From the NCBI GenBank assembly GCA_012845835.1, contig JABAKD010000014.1, positions 3,397,710 through 3,461,709 on the forward strand: a stretch of 64,000 nt of DNA, written 5' to 3'. The notes under the pieces were generated by a model, which worked only from the letters and a program-made list of their open reading frames with translations, was not told the origin of the DNA and ran no database searches. The first letter of the stretch is position 1. The number at the start of each line of letters is the position of its first letter. Positions 22,925 through 34,742 of the stretch are shown in pieces. Both the position numbers and the translations under genes were made by a program. Origin of the DNA: Undaria pinnatifida (taxonomy: Eukaryota; Sar; Phaeophyceae; Laminariales; Alariaceae).

Positions 22925-23520
22925 GTACTCATTTGTTGCTTGCCTAAGTCATCTGACCATTGACCACGCATCCTTTTCGAGACGGAACACCGTTCCTACT
23001 CCTGATAGAGACACCTCCAACATTTGGGCGCTCATTACGCTTCTTCCATATACTACATAGAAACTGTTCGCTTATCCTATCCCCGTCCTGTTTTGCCGTC
23101 TGCGGCCATCATCTATCTCCTCGGATAGCGATCGTTTTCTCGCTACTATCTAGTCTACGAACCCTTCCATATCATATACGTATAATTTCGTCATCTTCTC
23201 TTCCAACGCATCCCGTTCCTCCTTGTATATTTCACATTCTCCAACCATGTGAGTCCTACTCTCTATTGTTGTGCTACACGGGCCATATTTGTAGCCACGT
23301 CCTCCTCCCGACTACTGCTATCTCTTTCTTCTTTCTGGTAGGTCCAGGTCCCCTACGCGTAATAGCACTTTCAGCTTTTTCGCGTAGTCCATTGGGCCGC
23401 GCAGATACGTTTTCATTCCAATATCTTCCTTCAACCCCCCGTATATCTCCAAGTGCTTCCCCTCTTTCAACTTATTTCTTAGCGCTTGTCTTTCCCTATC
23501 TTCTATTATTTATTTTGCTT
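22925..23520 (-). pseudogene. LINE reverse-transcriptase C-terminal tail, frameshifted
   Basis: Read on the minus strand, the frames give GLKEDIGMKTYLRGPMDYAK, then KLKVLLRVGDLDLPERRK, then ESRTHMVGECEIYKEERD, interrupted by stops and frame changes, then the noncoding 3' end GGCAAGCAACAAATGAGTAC plus a C tract. It is the same family as 13648-13985. The upstream RT core is missing, so this is a 5'-truncated dead copy. Confidence 0.75.
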
Positions 23521-23529
23521 CTGTCTTGT

Positions 23530-23810
23530 ACCCGCGAAGGGGGGGGGGGGGGGGTTGAAGCTTGTGAACGCCGGGGAAGGGCGGTGAGAAAACGAGGAGC
23601 TATGAAGGCCGGAGGGGGAGGGGGGAGAAAATGAGGCAACATGATATGAAAGCTGGAAGGGGGGGGGGGAGAAAACGAGGTCTTGCAAATTGTTTTAGGC
23701 GGAGGGCGGGAGGGGGGGCGGTGTACTCAATATTCATTGGGGGGGAGGGAGGGGGCGTTGCGAAGGCCGGGGCGGAGGGGGGGCGGGGGGGGCGTTGAGG
23801 TGGGGGGAGT
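23530..23810. repeat. G-rich tandem motif array with long G runs
   Basis: Blocks of GGGAGAAAACGAGG and (A)TGAAGGCCGGAGGGGG repeat at intervals of about 40-50 bp, separated by G runs of up to 18. GGTGTACTCAATATTCATT at 23717 is the reverse of the C-tailed element end. The tract is a candidate for G-quadruplex structure. Confidence 0.7.
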
Positions 23811-26160
23811 TCAGTCGACTGCAAGGTCTTATGTTTTTGATGCCGCGTGGGTCAAGCCCCCGCGACTGTTGCTCCTCGCTCAAGCTACGTACGTATACGG
23901 TGTATGTCCTTCTGATGTTGTTTGTTTTTGTCGTTGATGTTCGCTGTGGGTGTTAGTGGTGTTTTATTTATGTTTTCGACAAGGAGGTGGGGTGATCGTG
24001 ATCGTCGTGCGGATGGCTTTAGCCTTCGCCCCCTCCACCGCTTCATCGTGAGCGAGCTGCGGGCAAGCAAACAAACACAAGATTTTAATATATGTTTGCG
24101 CCGTGTGATAAACTCGAAGATATTCGAACCTGAATTTCCATAAATGTCTTTAAAGTCCGGTGCCGACGCCGGTTTTGGCCGGTGTTAACCCCTTCAGAGC
24201 TGCATCCATGTTTTAGGGGACAAACTATTTTCAAATTCGTGTTTGACATTTTTCACATTGGCAAAAAGGTTAAACTTTCGTCGGACTTGAGGGGGGAAAA
24301 TTGTGACGATGAAAATTGACGATTCCAACGGCGACTACTGCGTGATTGGGGGGTGGCAAGAGTTGATGCCCAGACTGTCATGCAGGGAGTCGCGTGCGAC
24401 ACACGGGCGTAGCATGGTCGTAACCGTACTGCTGGGCGCTCACACCTCTCTTAGACGGGTTATAATACTCCAGCTGTTGCATTTGTTTTATCGGTAAAAA
24501 TAGGTCCCAACATGGTGAACCCGAAGTCAGCTTTTTCCCGGCACCTACCCGTTTTATCGTAGCCTCAGCTCTCCGGGGAAGAAAACACGGCCTTTCTCGG
24601 GATGAAGTGGTCTTCTCTACGCGCTTAAAATCGCGCTTTCCTCACTTTTATGGGATGCCCTGCCGCCGAAAGTCAAAATGTGTCCGACTAAGAATCAAAA
24701 TTACTGTATATATGCGCGAATGATTTTGGTACGTACAAGATTTTTTTTTTTCTTGTGTGTTCCGAAAACAACAATGAATGGCGTACTGCAATCAATCGGA
24801 TATTTTTTGTGAAAGAGGGCATACATATTCTAATCGCATCAGGTCGTGTGTATGGCATTTGTAACTAGTAACGCGTGCTTTCGGGGAAAGTGGGATATGT
24901 ACGTGGCTGACGTAATACGATGGTGTCCTTCGTCCGCAACTCTCCAAGAGGACGAACTCCCAACTCTCTTTGGCAATCTCCTCAAAACGCGCGTATAGTT
25001 GGGTATGGGTTTCGGTTGGAGCTCAAGAGTTCTCCAGCTGAGATAGCTTGGGTTTCAACAAGTTGCGAAGTGGAGGGTCCATCTTGTTTGATGTGCGGCT
25101 TGATTGGTTAGAATCGCCTCGTTTTTCACTTAATGAGGCCTTCACCCTTAGCGGACTTCTTATTATCATTGCCCCCTTGAATGTTCCATGCCCACCATTC
25201 CGTCTAAGCTTCAGCACCAGGTAAAACTTACGCAGGTGCACCTCCGTAACATCCTCCCTAGCTGGTTGGTGGTTGAAATCCAGTCACGCGCACGAAGATT
25301 GCGGCGCGAGACTACGATGAGGCGGTATGGGACGGACCCCATTACAGTAATGCAGGTTGTCTTGGTCATTATGAAAAAGCTATAGCAACAGCCGTAAACG
25401 CATACTGAAGTCAAGTAACCGAGGTTGCGCTTTCGGATCGCCCGCAGTAAAACGTCATCACACATCTAGCATCTAGTGGGTAGGGTTACGTGGTAGCGTG
25501 GGTAGGGTTATACGAAAATTGTGGTCAGGACACACGTACTGCAATGTTCCTGGTATCTGGTTGTGTCCATCACTCGTGGCAGTAAGGGACCATGGGAGTT
25601 TGTCCAACGCTCAAGCTTTTGAGTCGATTTGACGGAGCACGTGGACGTCCCTGTCGGCGAAAATGTTATGGTACCTGGTGTCCCCTGTCCCCCGTTGCGG
25701 CGTAATGATTTATACCTGGCAGGCGTTTTCGCTTGCCTGAATGATATTTCACACCTCCCTTCTGGTCAGAAGGCATCGGGCGGACAGCAAGCAATCAATA
25801 CAAGAGATACAACATCCAAGCAACCCGCGTTTGAGTGACCAGTACAGAGCCAGCGGCACCCTTGCATAGCAGTAGCCGGTCCCTCGTTCCATACTACTAC
25901 AACTGGCGTCAAAAAGGAGAGTGTTCCCCTTTTTAGTCAATAGGTTGGGGGGGGGTGTACCCCTTGTTGTCTAGTGCCCTTGTTATGATAACTATTGCCT
26001 CGGCCTGATGTCTTTTGGCGAAAAGGAGAAGAAAGATAAGAAAGAACCCCGCGCACGAGACTCAGCCTGAATTTTCCCGAGGAGTAAGAAATTCAAGCAT
26101 TCGGTAGTGTGCAAACACACTATTATTTATATCAACAACGAAATGTATAGCCTGGGACAG
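23811..26160. other. No gene recognised
   Basis: Mixed sequence of moderate GC with only short frames on both strands. A block at 25430-25520 (TTTCGGATCGCCCGCA, GTGGGTAGGGTTACG) also occurs at 4990-5045, marking an unnamed dispersed repeat. Nothing else can be supported. Confidence 0.45.
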
Positions 26161-26185
26161 TATCCCGGTTTCTTGTTCGATGGGA

Positions 26186-26445
26186 GCTATCCCACGGGAG
26201 GGTTTGCAGTGGTTGGATGAACTAATTGTGCATGACCGGTTGGGCTCCTCAAGCGTGGAACTATGAGTCAGTGTGATGAGGTCACGAGTACAATGACTGT
26301 GTTTAGGATTAGCCCACAGAAGTGTTGGTCGGGTTGCGCGAACGAATGCCTTCGAAATCATGCTTCGTGGAGAGCTGCTCCTTATGTTAGGAGCTCAGAA
26401 AATCCTTGGAATCTGCTGCTGCACCCCCACCTAGCGTGGGACGAC
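26186..26445. mobile_element. Short TIR element, family R, copy 1
   Basis: Ends CTATCCCACGGGAGGGTTTG and (reverse complement of the right end) GTCGTCCCACGCTAGGTGGG form ~22-bp inverted repeats. The interior shares GAACTAATTGTGCATGACCG, GCGCGAACGAATGCC and AGGAGCTCAGAAAATCC blocks with copies at 27016 and 61658. No exact target duplication is visible, so this copy is probably old. Confidence 0.7.
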
Positions 26446-26724
26446 TCATGGCCGGTACTGAGCCCATTGTGATTTCACGCGCAGCCTCGAGTCCTACCGG
26501 CGACGCCAAATGTGAAGGTTTGTTACCTTGGTGTTACCTACTGAACTACCGGGGCAAACTAGCAATCGATTACCCAGCCCAGGGTGATCCTCCTTATAAC
26601 CTTCTGCATAAATTGTGCACCAGGTAGTAGACACGCCTCCTTCGTTTCCGCACGTATGCGCTCAACCCTTTTCCAACTCCTAAAACAATCCGACGTAGTC
26701 CAGTTCCAAGTGTTTCACACCTCG

Positions 26725-26970
26725 GGTAGATCACCGATCCTTACTTGATGATCTAGATCTCTCAGGGAAGACCTGTATGACCATAGCTCATGTTACCCGG
26801 CGGGAGCCGTGTGATCTGCACTATCTAGCACATATGTCCTGGGTTGGATCTATATTCTACAGATACAGATCCAACACCACATCTCATGACGGCAGAGGGA
26901 TATACTGCTGTAGATGATCTAGATGATCTAGATCCTGGATGATCTAGATCATCATCTGTCCGAGGTGTCA
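26725..26970. repeat. Cluster of GATCTAGATC palindromes
   Basis: GATCTAGAT-type motifs occur near 26750, 26915, 26925 and 26940, partly as TGATCTAGATGATCTAGATC, giving strong self-complementarity over a short stretch. No function is evident. Confidence 0.6.
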
Positions 26971-27015
26971 AGTGTTTAGTATCCACAACGAAAGTGCAGC
27001 GCTAAGAGGGTTAGG

Positions 27016-27272
27016 GTCATCCCACGGTAGGCGTTGCAGTTGTTGGATTAACTAATTGTGTCTGACCGGTTGAGATCCTCGGGTGTGGGACTATCGTTAG
27101 CGTGGTAATTTTACGAGTACGTTTGTTTGAGAACTAGCGCATTGAAATGTTGGTCGACATGCGCGAACGAACTCGTACCCTACGAAGTCATATTTCGGGT
27201 GAAATATTGAGCTCCTCGTGTTAGGAGATCAGAAAATTCTTAGAATCTGCTGCACCCCTAGCGCGGAACGTC
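27016..27272. mobile_element. Short TIR element, family R, copy 2
   Basis: It starts GTCATCCCACGGTAGGCGTT and ends with the inverted match CCTAGCGCGGAACGTC. It is collinear with copies 1 and 3 throughout (GATTAACTAATTGTG, ACCGGTTGAGATCCTC, GCGCGAACGAACTC, CTGCTGCACCCC). It lacks an exact target duplication. Confidence 0.7.
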
Positions 27273-27479
27273 TAGTTACACACGCCCGAGCATTCTCCAT
27301 CGTAGCTACCGTAGCAAGCGAGCATCACACGGAAGGAGCACCTCGACCCCCGCTCCAAAACTAAGAGCGCGGTTTGCTTCAGTGTATTGATAAGGCCAAT
27401 CAATGTACAGCAGCCGAAGAAGTGTAACGGTATCGGACCGAAACAAATTACTGATGCCGCCCGCCGTGTTTCGAGACGT

Positions 27480-27840
27480 GTCGAAGTATCGAATCACATC
27501 GATTCTTATCGAATGGCATGAAATCTTGTCGAATCATATCGAACATTAGTGACTCATATGAAATCATGACGAATCCTATCGAAGATTATCGAATCGTATG
27601 AGACAATTTCGAATCATATCGAAGATTATCGAATCGTGTGAACGAATATTGATAAGCATCAAATCTTATCGAATCATGAGATCAAACTCATACTTCGAGT
27701 ATCGCATCTTACCGAATTGTATGAAACAACATCGAATCACATCGAAGTATGAAAACGTCGAAATATCGAACTTCACAGTTTCAAAATATCGAAATATCGA
27801 TATATCGAGGCAATACAGCATCGAAACATCGGAATATTCC
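27480..27840. repeat. TATCGAATC degenerate tandem repeat
   Basis: Short units of 8-11 bp around TATCGAATC / CATATCGAA repeat about thirty times with spacing drift. AT content is clearly higher than that of the GC-rich DNA that follows. No coding. Confidence 0.85.
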
Positions 27841-28199
27841 GCATGATGGGTACATACACATACACACATCTCCAGAAGGAGCACACGAGTTTCGCGCCGC
27901 CCCTGCCCCACCCCACCCCTCGCCCCGTAGATTTTGTTCATCCCTCGACGAGCGCCGACCAAAAAACCAAACAGAACACCATCAATTCATACATGAGAAA
28001 ATACGACGAGGTATCGCACGGCCGCGCCCGCGAGAGTATCCCCCTCCCCTCGCCCCCCCAAAGGTCTCGAACACCATGCATACGAGGTAAATAGCACCCA
28101 CACCCGCGAGAGGGGACAACCCCAGCCCCCCCCCGGTCTCTCCCTCACCTCCCCTCAAAAATCCAACCCCGCCCACCTGCCCCTCAAAAACCCATCGTC

Positions 28200-29290
28200 C
28201 CCAAATCTTCCACAGAGCCGAACTCGTCGTCTACCCTGAAGCGCCTTCGAGGACGGCAACGACGGCGTCTTCTGGACGGCCGCGCTCCCCCTGTTCATGC
28301 CCCCCCCTCCCCCGTTTCCCCCCTCCCTCCCCGTTCCCCTCCCCCTCAAATGCCTCCCCGCTCTCCTACGCCCGCCGCGGCCAAGTCTCCCAAGCCGAAC
28401 TCGTGGTCCCCCCCGAAGGCACCCTCTAGGACGGCAAAAGCGGCGTTCTTCTGGAGGGCCGCGAGCCCCCTCTTCACCCCCCCTCCCCCCTTCCCCGCCC
28501 CTCAACAGCCTCTTCGCCCCTTTGCATTTAAACGCTGCCGTGGTCAGGGCTCCCTCGGAGCCGAACTTCGTGTCTCTCCCGTAAGCGCCTTCGAGGACGG
28601 CAAACACGGCGTTCTTCAGGAGGGCCGTACGCCGCCTCCTCATGCCCCCCCTCCCTCCAATGAGTGCACCCCCACCCTCCACCCACACACCCCCCGTCCC
28701 TCCCCCACCCCGAATGCCTCCGGACCCCCCTTCGCCTCAAGACGACGCCGTAGCCAAATATCCCACAGACAAATTTACGGTCGCCCCCCAGAAACGCCTT
28801 CGAGTGCGGCAAACATGACGTATTTCTGGAGGGCCGAACTTCCCCTCTCCACGACTCCTCTCCCCTTCCCCCCGCCTTTCCCTCCCTCTCCCCCCCACCC
28901 CCGCTCCCGCCCCCGCCCCCGCTCCTCCCCCGCCCCCCCTCCCCTTCACCTCAAAACCCGCTCCACCAAATCTGCCACTGAGCCAAATTGATGATCTCTC
29001 CCGGAAGCGCCTTTGGAGATGGAAAACACGGCGTTTTTCTGGAAGGTCCTACGTTTCCCTTTTCCTCCCCTCCCCTCCCATCCCCTCCTCTCCCTCCTCT
29101 TCCTCCTCAAATGCCTCCCCGCTCAAAACGTCGCGGCGGCCAAATCTCCCACAGAGCCAAACTCGTGGTCCCCGCCGGAGGCACCCTCAAGGACACCAAA
29201 TACAGCATTCTTCTGGAGGGCCGCGCGTCCCCTCTTCATTCCCCCGACCTCCTCCCCCACGAACAGTATCCGGTGGAAGCGATCGGAGCC
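28200..29290. repeat. C-rich tandem array, ~170-215-bp unit, six copies
   Basis: Units share CCGAACTCGTGGTCCCC, GGCACCCTC.AGGACGGCAAA, GGCGTTCTTCTGGAGGGCCGC and a long C/T-rich spacer. The conserved block recurs near 28230, 28400, 28560, 28780, 29000 and 29165. Several units keep a + strand frame (for example GGTLKDTKYSILLEGRAS), so a duplicated exon origin is possible, but frames are inconsistent between copies. Confidence 0.8.
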
Positions 29291-29334
29291 ACCCCCTCCT
29301 GACCCCCCGCCCCCCGTCAAAGGCGTTTTCCTTA

Positions 29335-30460
29335 TCGCGCAGTACGCGACCATGGACTCGTCGAGCGCGGAGCAGAGCTCAGGGAGCCCCCCCGTCCCGG
29401 ATCCAAGCAAGGCCAGTACATTGTTGGACCCCTACATTTGGGTTTACATATGGGTTTCCAGCACCAGAGTAGTTATTGTTGTCCGTTTGTTTTTGGCGTA
29501 CAGGGGTAAAGGGCAAGGAAGGGGGCGGAGGTAGGGGCAAGGCAGGGGGCGGAGGTAGGGGCAAGGCAGGGAGAGGGGTAAGGGCGGGGGCGGGGGGCGG
29601 GGTCGGGGCGGAGCCGGGGATGGGGGTTGGGATGGGGATCGGGGTTGGGACTCGTTGAGCGTAGAGCAGAGCTCGGGGCGTCCCCCCACCCGGGATCCGA
29701 GCAGGGCCAGCGCATCGTTGGACTCCTACTGAGGGTTCCCAACACCAAAGTAGTTACCGTTTTTTTTTCACGTACAGTGATATGGGGCGGGGGTAAGGGC
29801 AGAGGTGGGGGCAAAAGGGGGGGCGCGAGGGTCAGGACACGGGTGGGGGCGGGGGTGGGAGCTGGGATGGGGGTCGGGGTTAAGACTCGTCGAGCGCGGA
29901 ACAGAGCTTGGGGAGCCCCCCTGCTCCGGATCCGAGCAGGGCCAGCGCGTTGTTGGACCCTTATATAGGGGTTTCCAACATCAAAGTCGTTTTGCCGCCC
30001 AGGGTTGTGTTTTTTCGTGCAGGGATAAGGGGCGGAGCTAAGAGCGGAGGTGGGGGCAGGGGACGGGGAGGGGGTAAGGGCGAAGGTGGGGGCGGGGGCG
30101 GGGGTGTGGGCGGAGATTGGGGATCGGAGTTGTGATTATTCGTTAAGCGCGGAGCAGAGCTCAGGGAGCGCTCCGGTTGCAGGTACGAGCAGGACCATCT
30201 CATTTTTTTTAACCCCTGTACATGGGTTTCCAACACCAGAGTGGTTACTGTCGTCCGGGGTTGTTTTTGTTGCGTGCAGGGGTAGGGGCGGGGGGAGGGA
30301 CGGGAGCTAGGGCGGGAGTAATAGCGAGGGTCGGGGTGGGGATGGGGGGTGGGGATTGGGGTGGGGGTGAGGGTCGGGGTGGGCGTAGGGGTGGAGATGG
30401 GAGTTGGGGTCGGGGTCGGGGTGAGGGTCGGGGCAGAGGAAGGGCGGGGGTGCGCTAGCT
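29335..30460. repeat. G-rich tandem array, ~240-290-bp unit, four copies
   Basis: Each unit has a block coding DSSSAEQSSGSPPVPDPSKA or a variant, then a GGGTTTCCAACACCA(A/G)AGTAGTTA block, then a long GGGGC/GGGGT spacer. Copies start near 29355, 29649, 29885 and 30135. The encoded block is well kept in copies 1 and 3, while copy 2 ends in a stop. Strand composition flips from C-rich to G-rich at about 29340. Confidence 0.8.
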
Positions 30461-31105
30461 TAGATGTTTTGCTTCAATCACCCTCGGTCGTCTACTAATA
30501 GAATGCCGCTCCCAACTGAGAGAAGTTCCCTTCGTGCCATGTGATAGATGTCAATTTTTTCAACACTACTGGCAGGTTCTGGAGATACATCACGAGGACT
30601 GTTCTGTTGTAGCTGCGAAATCGACGGGAGAGCGACGTCGACTGACACACCGTGATCAAGAACCATCCGTACGGAACCCGTTTCCCCGTGCACCCTGTTA
30701 TACGTACACGAAAATAATGCAACGCCACATCTACACCGACCACGGCTTTGTTGTCGTCTCACGCAATCAGGTCCGCTTAAAGCGATTACTACCAGGTACC
30801 AGGTATCACTACTAACGGCACCAGGTCAGCAAAACGTCAGTCCCCCACGTAAGGTTGCTCTTGATCGCGAGGCAACACAGGGAAAACGCAACTACGTACC
30901 AGGCACGTGATAACTATTAATACGGCTGCTGTCTGCCGTCTATACTTCAAGTGAGCTTACGTACGTACCAGTAATAAGTACTACCAGGTATTTACCAAGT
31001 AGATGGGTAGATAGCCTACAGCAGCAGTATAGCCGCGAACGCTTCATCTTCTTCAACCCCATGACCAAACCACAAACACATAACACGCCCGCAATATAGG
31101 ACAGC
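30461..31105. other. No gene recognised
   Basis: Overlapping short frames on both strands, none with supporting features. TACCAGGTA motifs occur at 30790, 30797 and 30985. Confidence 0.45.
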
Positions 31106-31273
31106 AGTGGTCCGTTTATAGTGCCGGTACGTGCAAGCCGGAACCACCGGCATGAGAGGCAACCGGCGCTGCTCCGCAAAATGATACACGATGTTCCCAT
31201 TGATGCCAATGTATTTCACAGGCAATATAGCGGGCAGCCGGCACCTCTCAGCTAGCGCTATAGAGGGACCACT
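31106..31273. mobile_element. MITE with AGTGGTCC ends, copy 1
   Basis: The 168-bp element starts AGTGGTCCGTTTATAGTGCC and ends GCGCTATAGAGGGACCACT, which are inverted relatives. It shares ATTTCACAGGC.ATATAGCGGGC with the copy at 45081-45253, which lies in the opposite orientation. No transposase. Confidence 0.7.
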
Positions 31274-31895
31274 ATTCTTTAATATGATACGTCAATTTGG
31301 CAAAGAGACTTAACAAATTTGTATTCTCGCCACCATTGGGCATAAGCTACTATATGGGGTTTACTACGGCACCCGACCCCGAGCACCATCTTTTAGACAA
31401 TTTTCTTTTTTGAATCGAGAGAAAATGAGTCTCAAGTTACTACGACCGAATACTTTCAGAGCTTCAAAAAAATGTCCCACGCTACTTCCAAGTGGTTTGT
31501 CCCCAAAACCCATAAACGTTGGAGCAGCACGGGAGAAGTTCTGAACCAAAAAATGGGCCGTTTTTTTTTCAAACAGGGACGTTGGGTTTTCATCCTCGAA
31601 TTAGCCGTCATATGACGTCACACGCGGTTTTGGTCCATTTCCGACATGTCACGAAAGCCCAACTACTATAGCTGTGATTCAGCACAGCTTAAGTCACCAA
31701 CTAGTTATTATTCGGGCTAATAACTAGTCGTTTCCCGGACGGTGCCGATTATTCGACTTGTTGGGTTTCCATACTTGTAGGAAGGTTTGTTGAATGCGGG
31801 ATGCACTTTTCGTGTAAGGCGGGGCTGTAGCAGTGAGGCCCCCCTCGGCCGGGGGAGCCTAATTTGGCTGGCTTCACTCGTTTGGCTTAAAGTAG
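31274..31895. other. No gene recognised
   Basis: AT-rich to mixed sequence without a supportable exon or repeat copy. Confidence 0.45.
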
Positions 31896-31961
31896 GCAAG
31901 TCGGCTGGCCATCAGCTGGCTTGGCCGGCTGGCCATCAGCTGGCTTGGCCAGCCGACTTGC
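31896..31961. repeat. Perfect 16-bp inverted repeat enclosing a 24-bp tandem
   Basis: GCAAGTCGGCTGGCCA at 31896-31911 is the exact reverse complement of 31946-31961. Inside, a GGCTGGCCATCAGCTGGCTT unit occurs twice in tandem. The whole can form a stem with a 34-base loop. Confidence 0.85.
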
Positions 31962-33384
31962 CGACTTACGTCATTTAGTTAGGTGACGGCCCCTGCCGAC
32001 TAGTTTTAATTCGTGAAATCATGCGGACTAACGGCTCTACCAATTTTGCCGTTATAGGGCATCTTTGGTTCTGAAGGGACTCTCTGTGTACATGAGATAT
32101 TAGACACCTTGAGCAGACGAATAGTCAGCCAACCACAGCCGTCGCAACAGTGCCAGCCGCAACCTGTCCCCAGGCAAAATCTGGCAGCTGAGGTCTGGTG
32201 TTTCGTGTCCCGTGATAGCATGGACCGTACTCTTGCCGTACAGGGCAGGGGAGGCCGCGAGTGAAGAGAGCCCAACTAAGAGACAAACGTTCCATTTTCT
32301 TTTAATTTCTTCCATTTCTTTCTGTTTTTTCTTCAATTTGTTTTTCTTCTATTTTTCTTATAACATTCTTCTTTTCCTTGTTGCACGTAGTCGGGTGTGC
32401 TGGTATGCTTGTGTTCCGCCCCCGCATTCATTGCTCGTTCGACATTGCATGCCCAGATCACCTGTAATTTCGTTTGCATCTCTGCTTGAGAGTTCGTGAC
32501 CACAGAGCTTGTCTTTCTAGGACGAGACATCGGCACGGACGCTGGTTGTACTGGGCGTAGATGGGAGAAAGTATCAATGTAATGTGAAAACACACACACA
32601 ATGGTTTAGCACACGGGCATAATTAAAGCTAGCAGGTATAGACGTATCCACTGTGATCTCGACGCCTGCGGAGGTCACCCTCAGCAGTTATCTGGCCTCT
32701 CAGACCACTTTCAGCTCTTACGTTTCGCCGACGGGTAAATTCTGTTTTCAGGATCGATCTGTAGAGTGTGTCCCCCCCTTTTTTGTTGCTGTTACACTTG
32801 CTTACTGTACTTACCCGAGCAGGCTCGGCTGGTCGAATAGCAGTATTTTTTCTTATCATAGAATAGTACTTGTCTTTTTCCTGAGCGGGCTCGGTTGGAT
32901 TCCTGGCCTCTCGAGACCTCCCACTTGAATACCGCCTCTTTCCATCACTTGCGGATCGTCCCAGCTTTTCTTTGATTTCTCCCTTCGCCTTTTTTTTTCG
33001 TTTTATTTTCGTTTTTTCACTTGTTTCTTGATTTTTCGCCTGTTTGCTTCCTTCAAACTTGGTTTATGCGAACTCGATTTTGGATTCTTTTGGTCCGTTT
33101 TTCTGTACTCTTCACATTTCTTGTTTTTTGCGCAAGTTTTTTTTTCAGTTGTTTCTTGCCTTTTTCTAAGTTATTGGGTGGGGGTCTTTCAAGACCGTAC
33201 CTTCACATTTTCAACTGTTTCCTTCAAAATGGTTTCCGCCAACTTGATTTTGTTTTTTGTGCTATTTTTTTTTACTCTTCATCTGTTCGTTTCTTGGTGG
33301 AAGTTGAATACGAAGTATCATCATACCAGGTCCCAGCCGAGCTCATCTTGGCTGATCAGCTTAGTTCACATCAGCAGCGCAGGC
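31962..33384. other. No gene recognised; T-rich stretches
   Basis: T-rich runs dominate 32280-32380 and 32980-33300 (TTTTTCTT and TTTTCGTTTT), giving open frames rich in Phe/Leu/Ser that are not convincing. No splice-consistent exon was found. Confidence 0.45.
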
Positions 33385-33690
33385 GCAGGGCTGCGCGGTG
33401 CCGTGTCATGTCATGCAGTGCAGTAATGTGCGATGCTGTGGTGTGTTGTGCCGTGCTGCGTGCTGTGCTGTACTTACTCTTTCGTAAATGCCAGGCATCA
33501 TTCGAAGTATTATACCAGTTACGGGTCCCCCAGGCTTGTGTGTACTATATTGTTGGATAACAAAAAAAGCACTACCAGCTAAGCAGTGTAGCACGGCGTA
33601 TTTAGCACAGCGCCGTGCGGTGCCGTGCGGTGAGGTGCCCTGCCGTGTGGCGCGGTGCTGTGCTGTGCTGCGCTGCGCTGTGCTTTCTCT
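33385..33690. repeat. Pentanucleotide GTGCC/GTGCT repeats in two blocks
   Basis: Degenerate GTGCT, GTGCC and GCGGT pentamers occupy about 33385-33475 and 33605-33685. Each block is followed by a (T)CTCTTTCG..(A)TA...ATACCAG sequence, so the two blocks look like a duplication. Confidence 0.75.
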
Positions 33691-34472
33691 TTCGCGCATA
33701 CAATACCAGGGATCATGAGGATCCAGGTACCGGTATGTACATGTGTACTCGTCTTTTTGCGTTCTTGATTGATTGTCCTTTCTCGGTCCTCTTTCTCCAT
33801 GTTCCCCCCCCACCCCACAAATCACACCCATACTGCCGATCAGAACGTGACATTGCCAACAAGCACACATGACAGCACAGGGCAAACAACTCTGCACAAG
33901 TAGCTTTTGGTATCGCCAAATCGCTAGTTGCGCCCAATCATGGGTGTCCTTATTCTGCCCCCTTCACATTTTGTTGTATACTTCCCTGCGCGAGCCTAGC
34001 GGGTGGCTGACGCCACCCGCGTAGCGGAGCCCTTGTACACTACTAAGTAGACATTGTTCGTACAGCAGAGATATAAAACCACCACTGAGTAGACATTGTT
34101 CGTACAGCAGAGATATAAAGCCACCACAACAACTATTTTTGATATTTTCCAAGTACCGTTGACACTCAGCCCTGTGACGGACCCCCGTCTAGATGCCATA
34201 TACGGAGTACTATATTTAGTCCGAAATATCTCTATGAACGGCGTAGCCAAAAACAGCCGTCTCTTCTCTGACACTTCAACCACGTGTTCCTATTTTTTCG
34301 TAGGCCGATTGCTACGGGTGAACCGTAGGTACATCAGACATGCCCGACCTCGAGCTCCCACGTTGTGAGCTCCATCACAGGGCTGTGCCTCTTACAGTGA
34401 GGCGTCTTAGCTTCAATACGAGGGGAGGGGGAATCGATGGCCTAATTTTCATCTGTTTCGAATAGCCAAACA
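33691..34472. other. No gene; 42-bp tandem pair at 34046-34128
   Basis: AGTAGACATTGTTCGTACAG and the following sequence occur at 34046 and again at 34088, a 42-bp direct duplication. The rest is mixed sequence with no supportable gene. Confidence 0.5.
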
Positions 34473-34742
34473 TGGTGTCTTCGCGAGAAAGGGCGCCACG
34501 CACAGCACCACACCTACACTCTTGAAATCAGCAGGAGCCCGGGGGCTAGCACTGCGGCAACTCCCGGCTCGGTAGAAGGTCCCAGATCAATCAAAAGGAG
34601 AGAAAACAGCGCGAATTGTATGCCTCGTAGTCGGCGAGGTTCCCAATAGCGGTTTTATGTTGCGGTTCACGCAAGAACATGCATGTCTACGTATCAGCAC
34701 TAAACTCGTTGATACGCCAGAGGATCGTCCCCAGACGCCACA
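34473..34742 (-). repeat. Terminal direct repeat (probable LTR, 3' on minus strand)
   Basis: This 270-bp block is about 89% identical by eye to 38311-38580 in the same orientation. On the minus strand each copy starts TGTGGC and ends GACACCA, that is TG...CA. The minus-strand sequence just upstream of this copy is CTTTGGGGGGGTGC, resembling a polypurine tract. Confidence 0.65.

Noticed and set aside
33615-33872. Cys/Ala-rich frames over the GTGCC repeats
   Set aside because: They are produced by the pentanucleotide repeat and have no support outside it.
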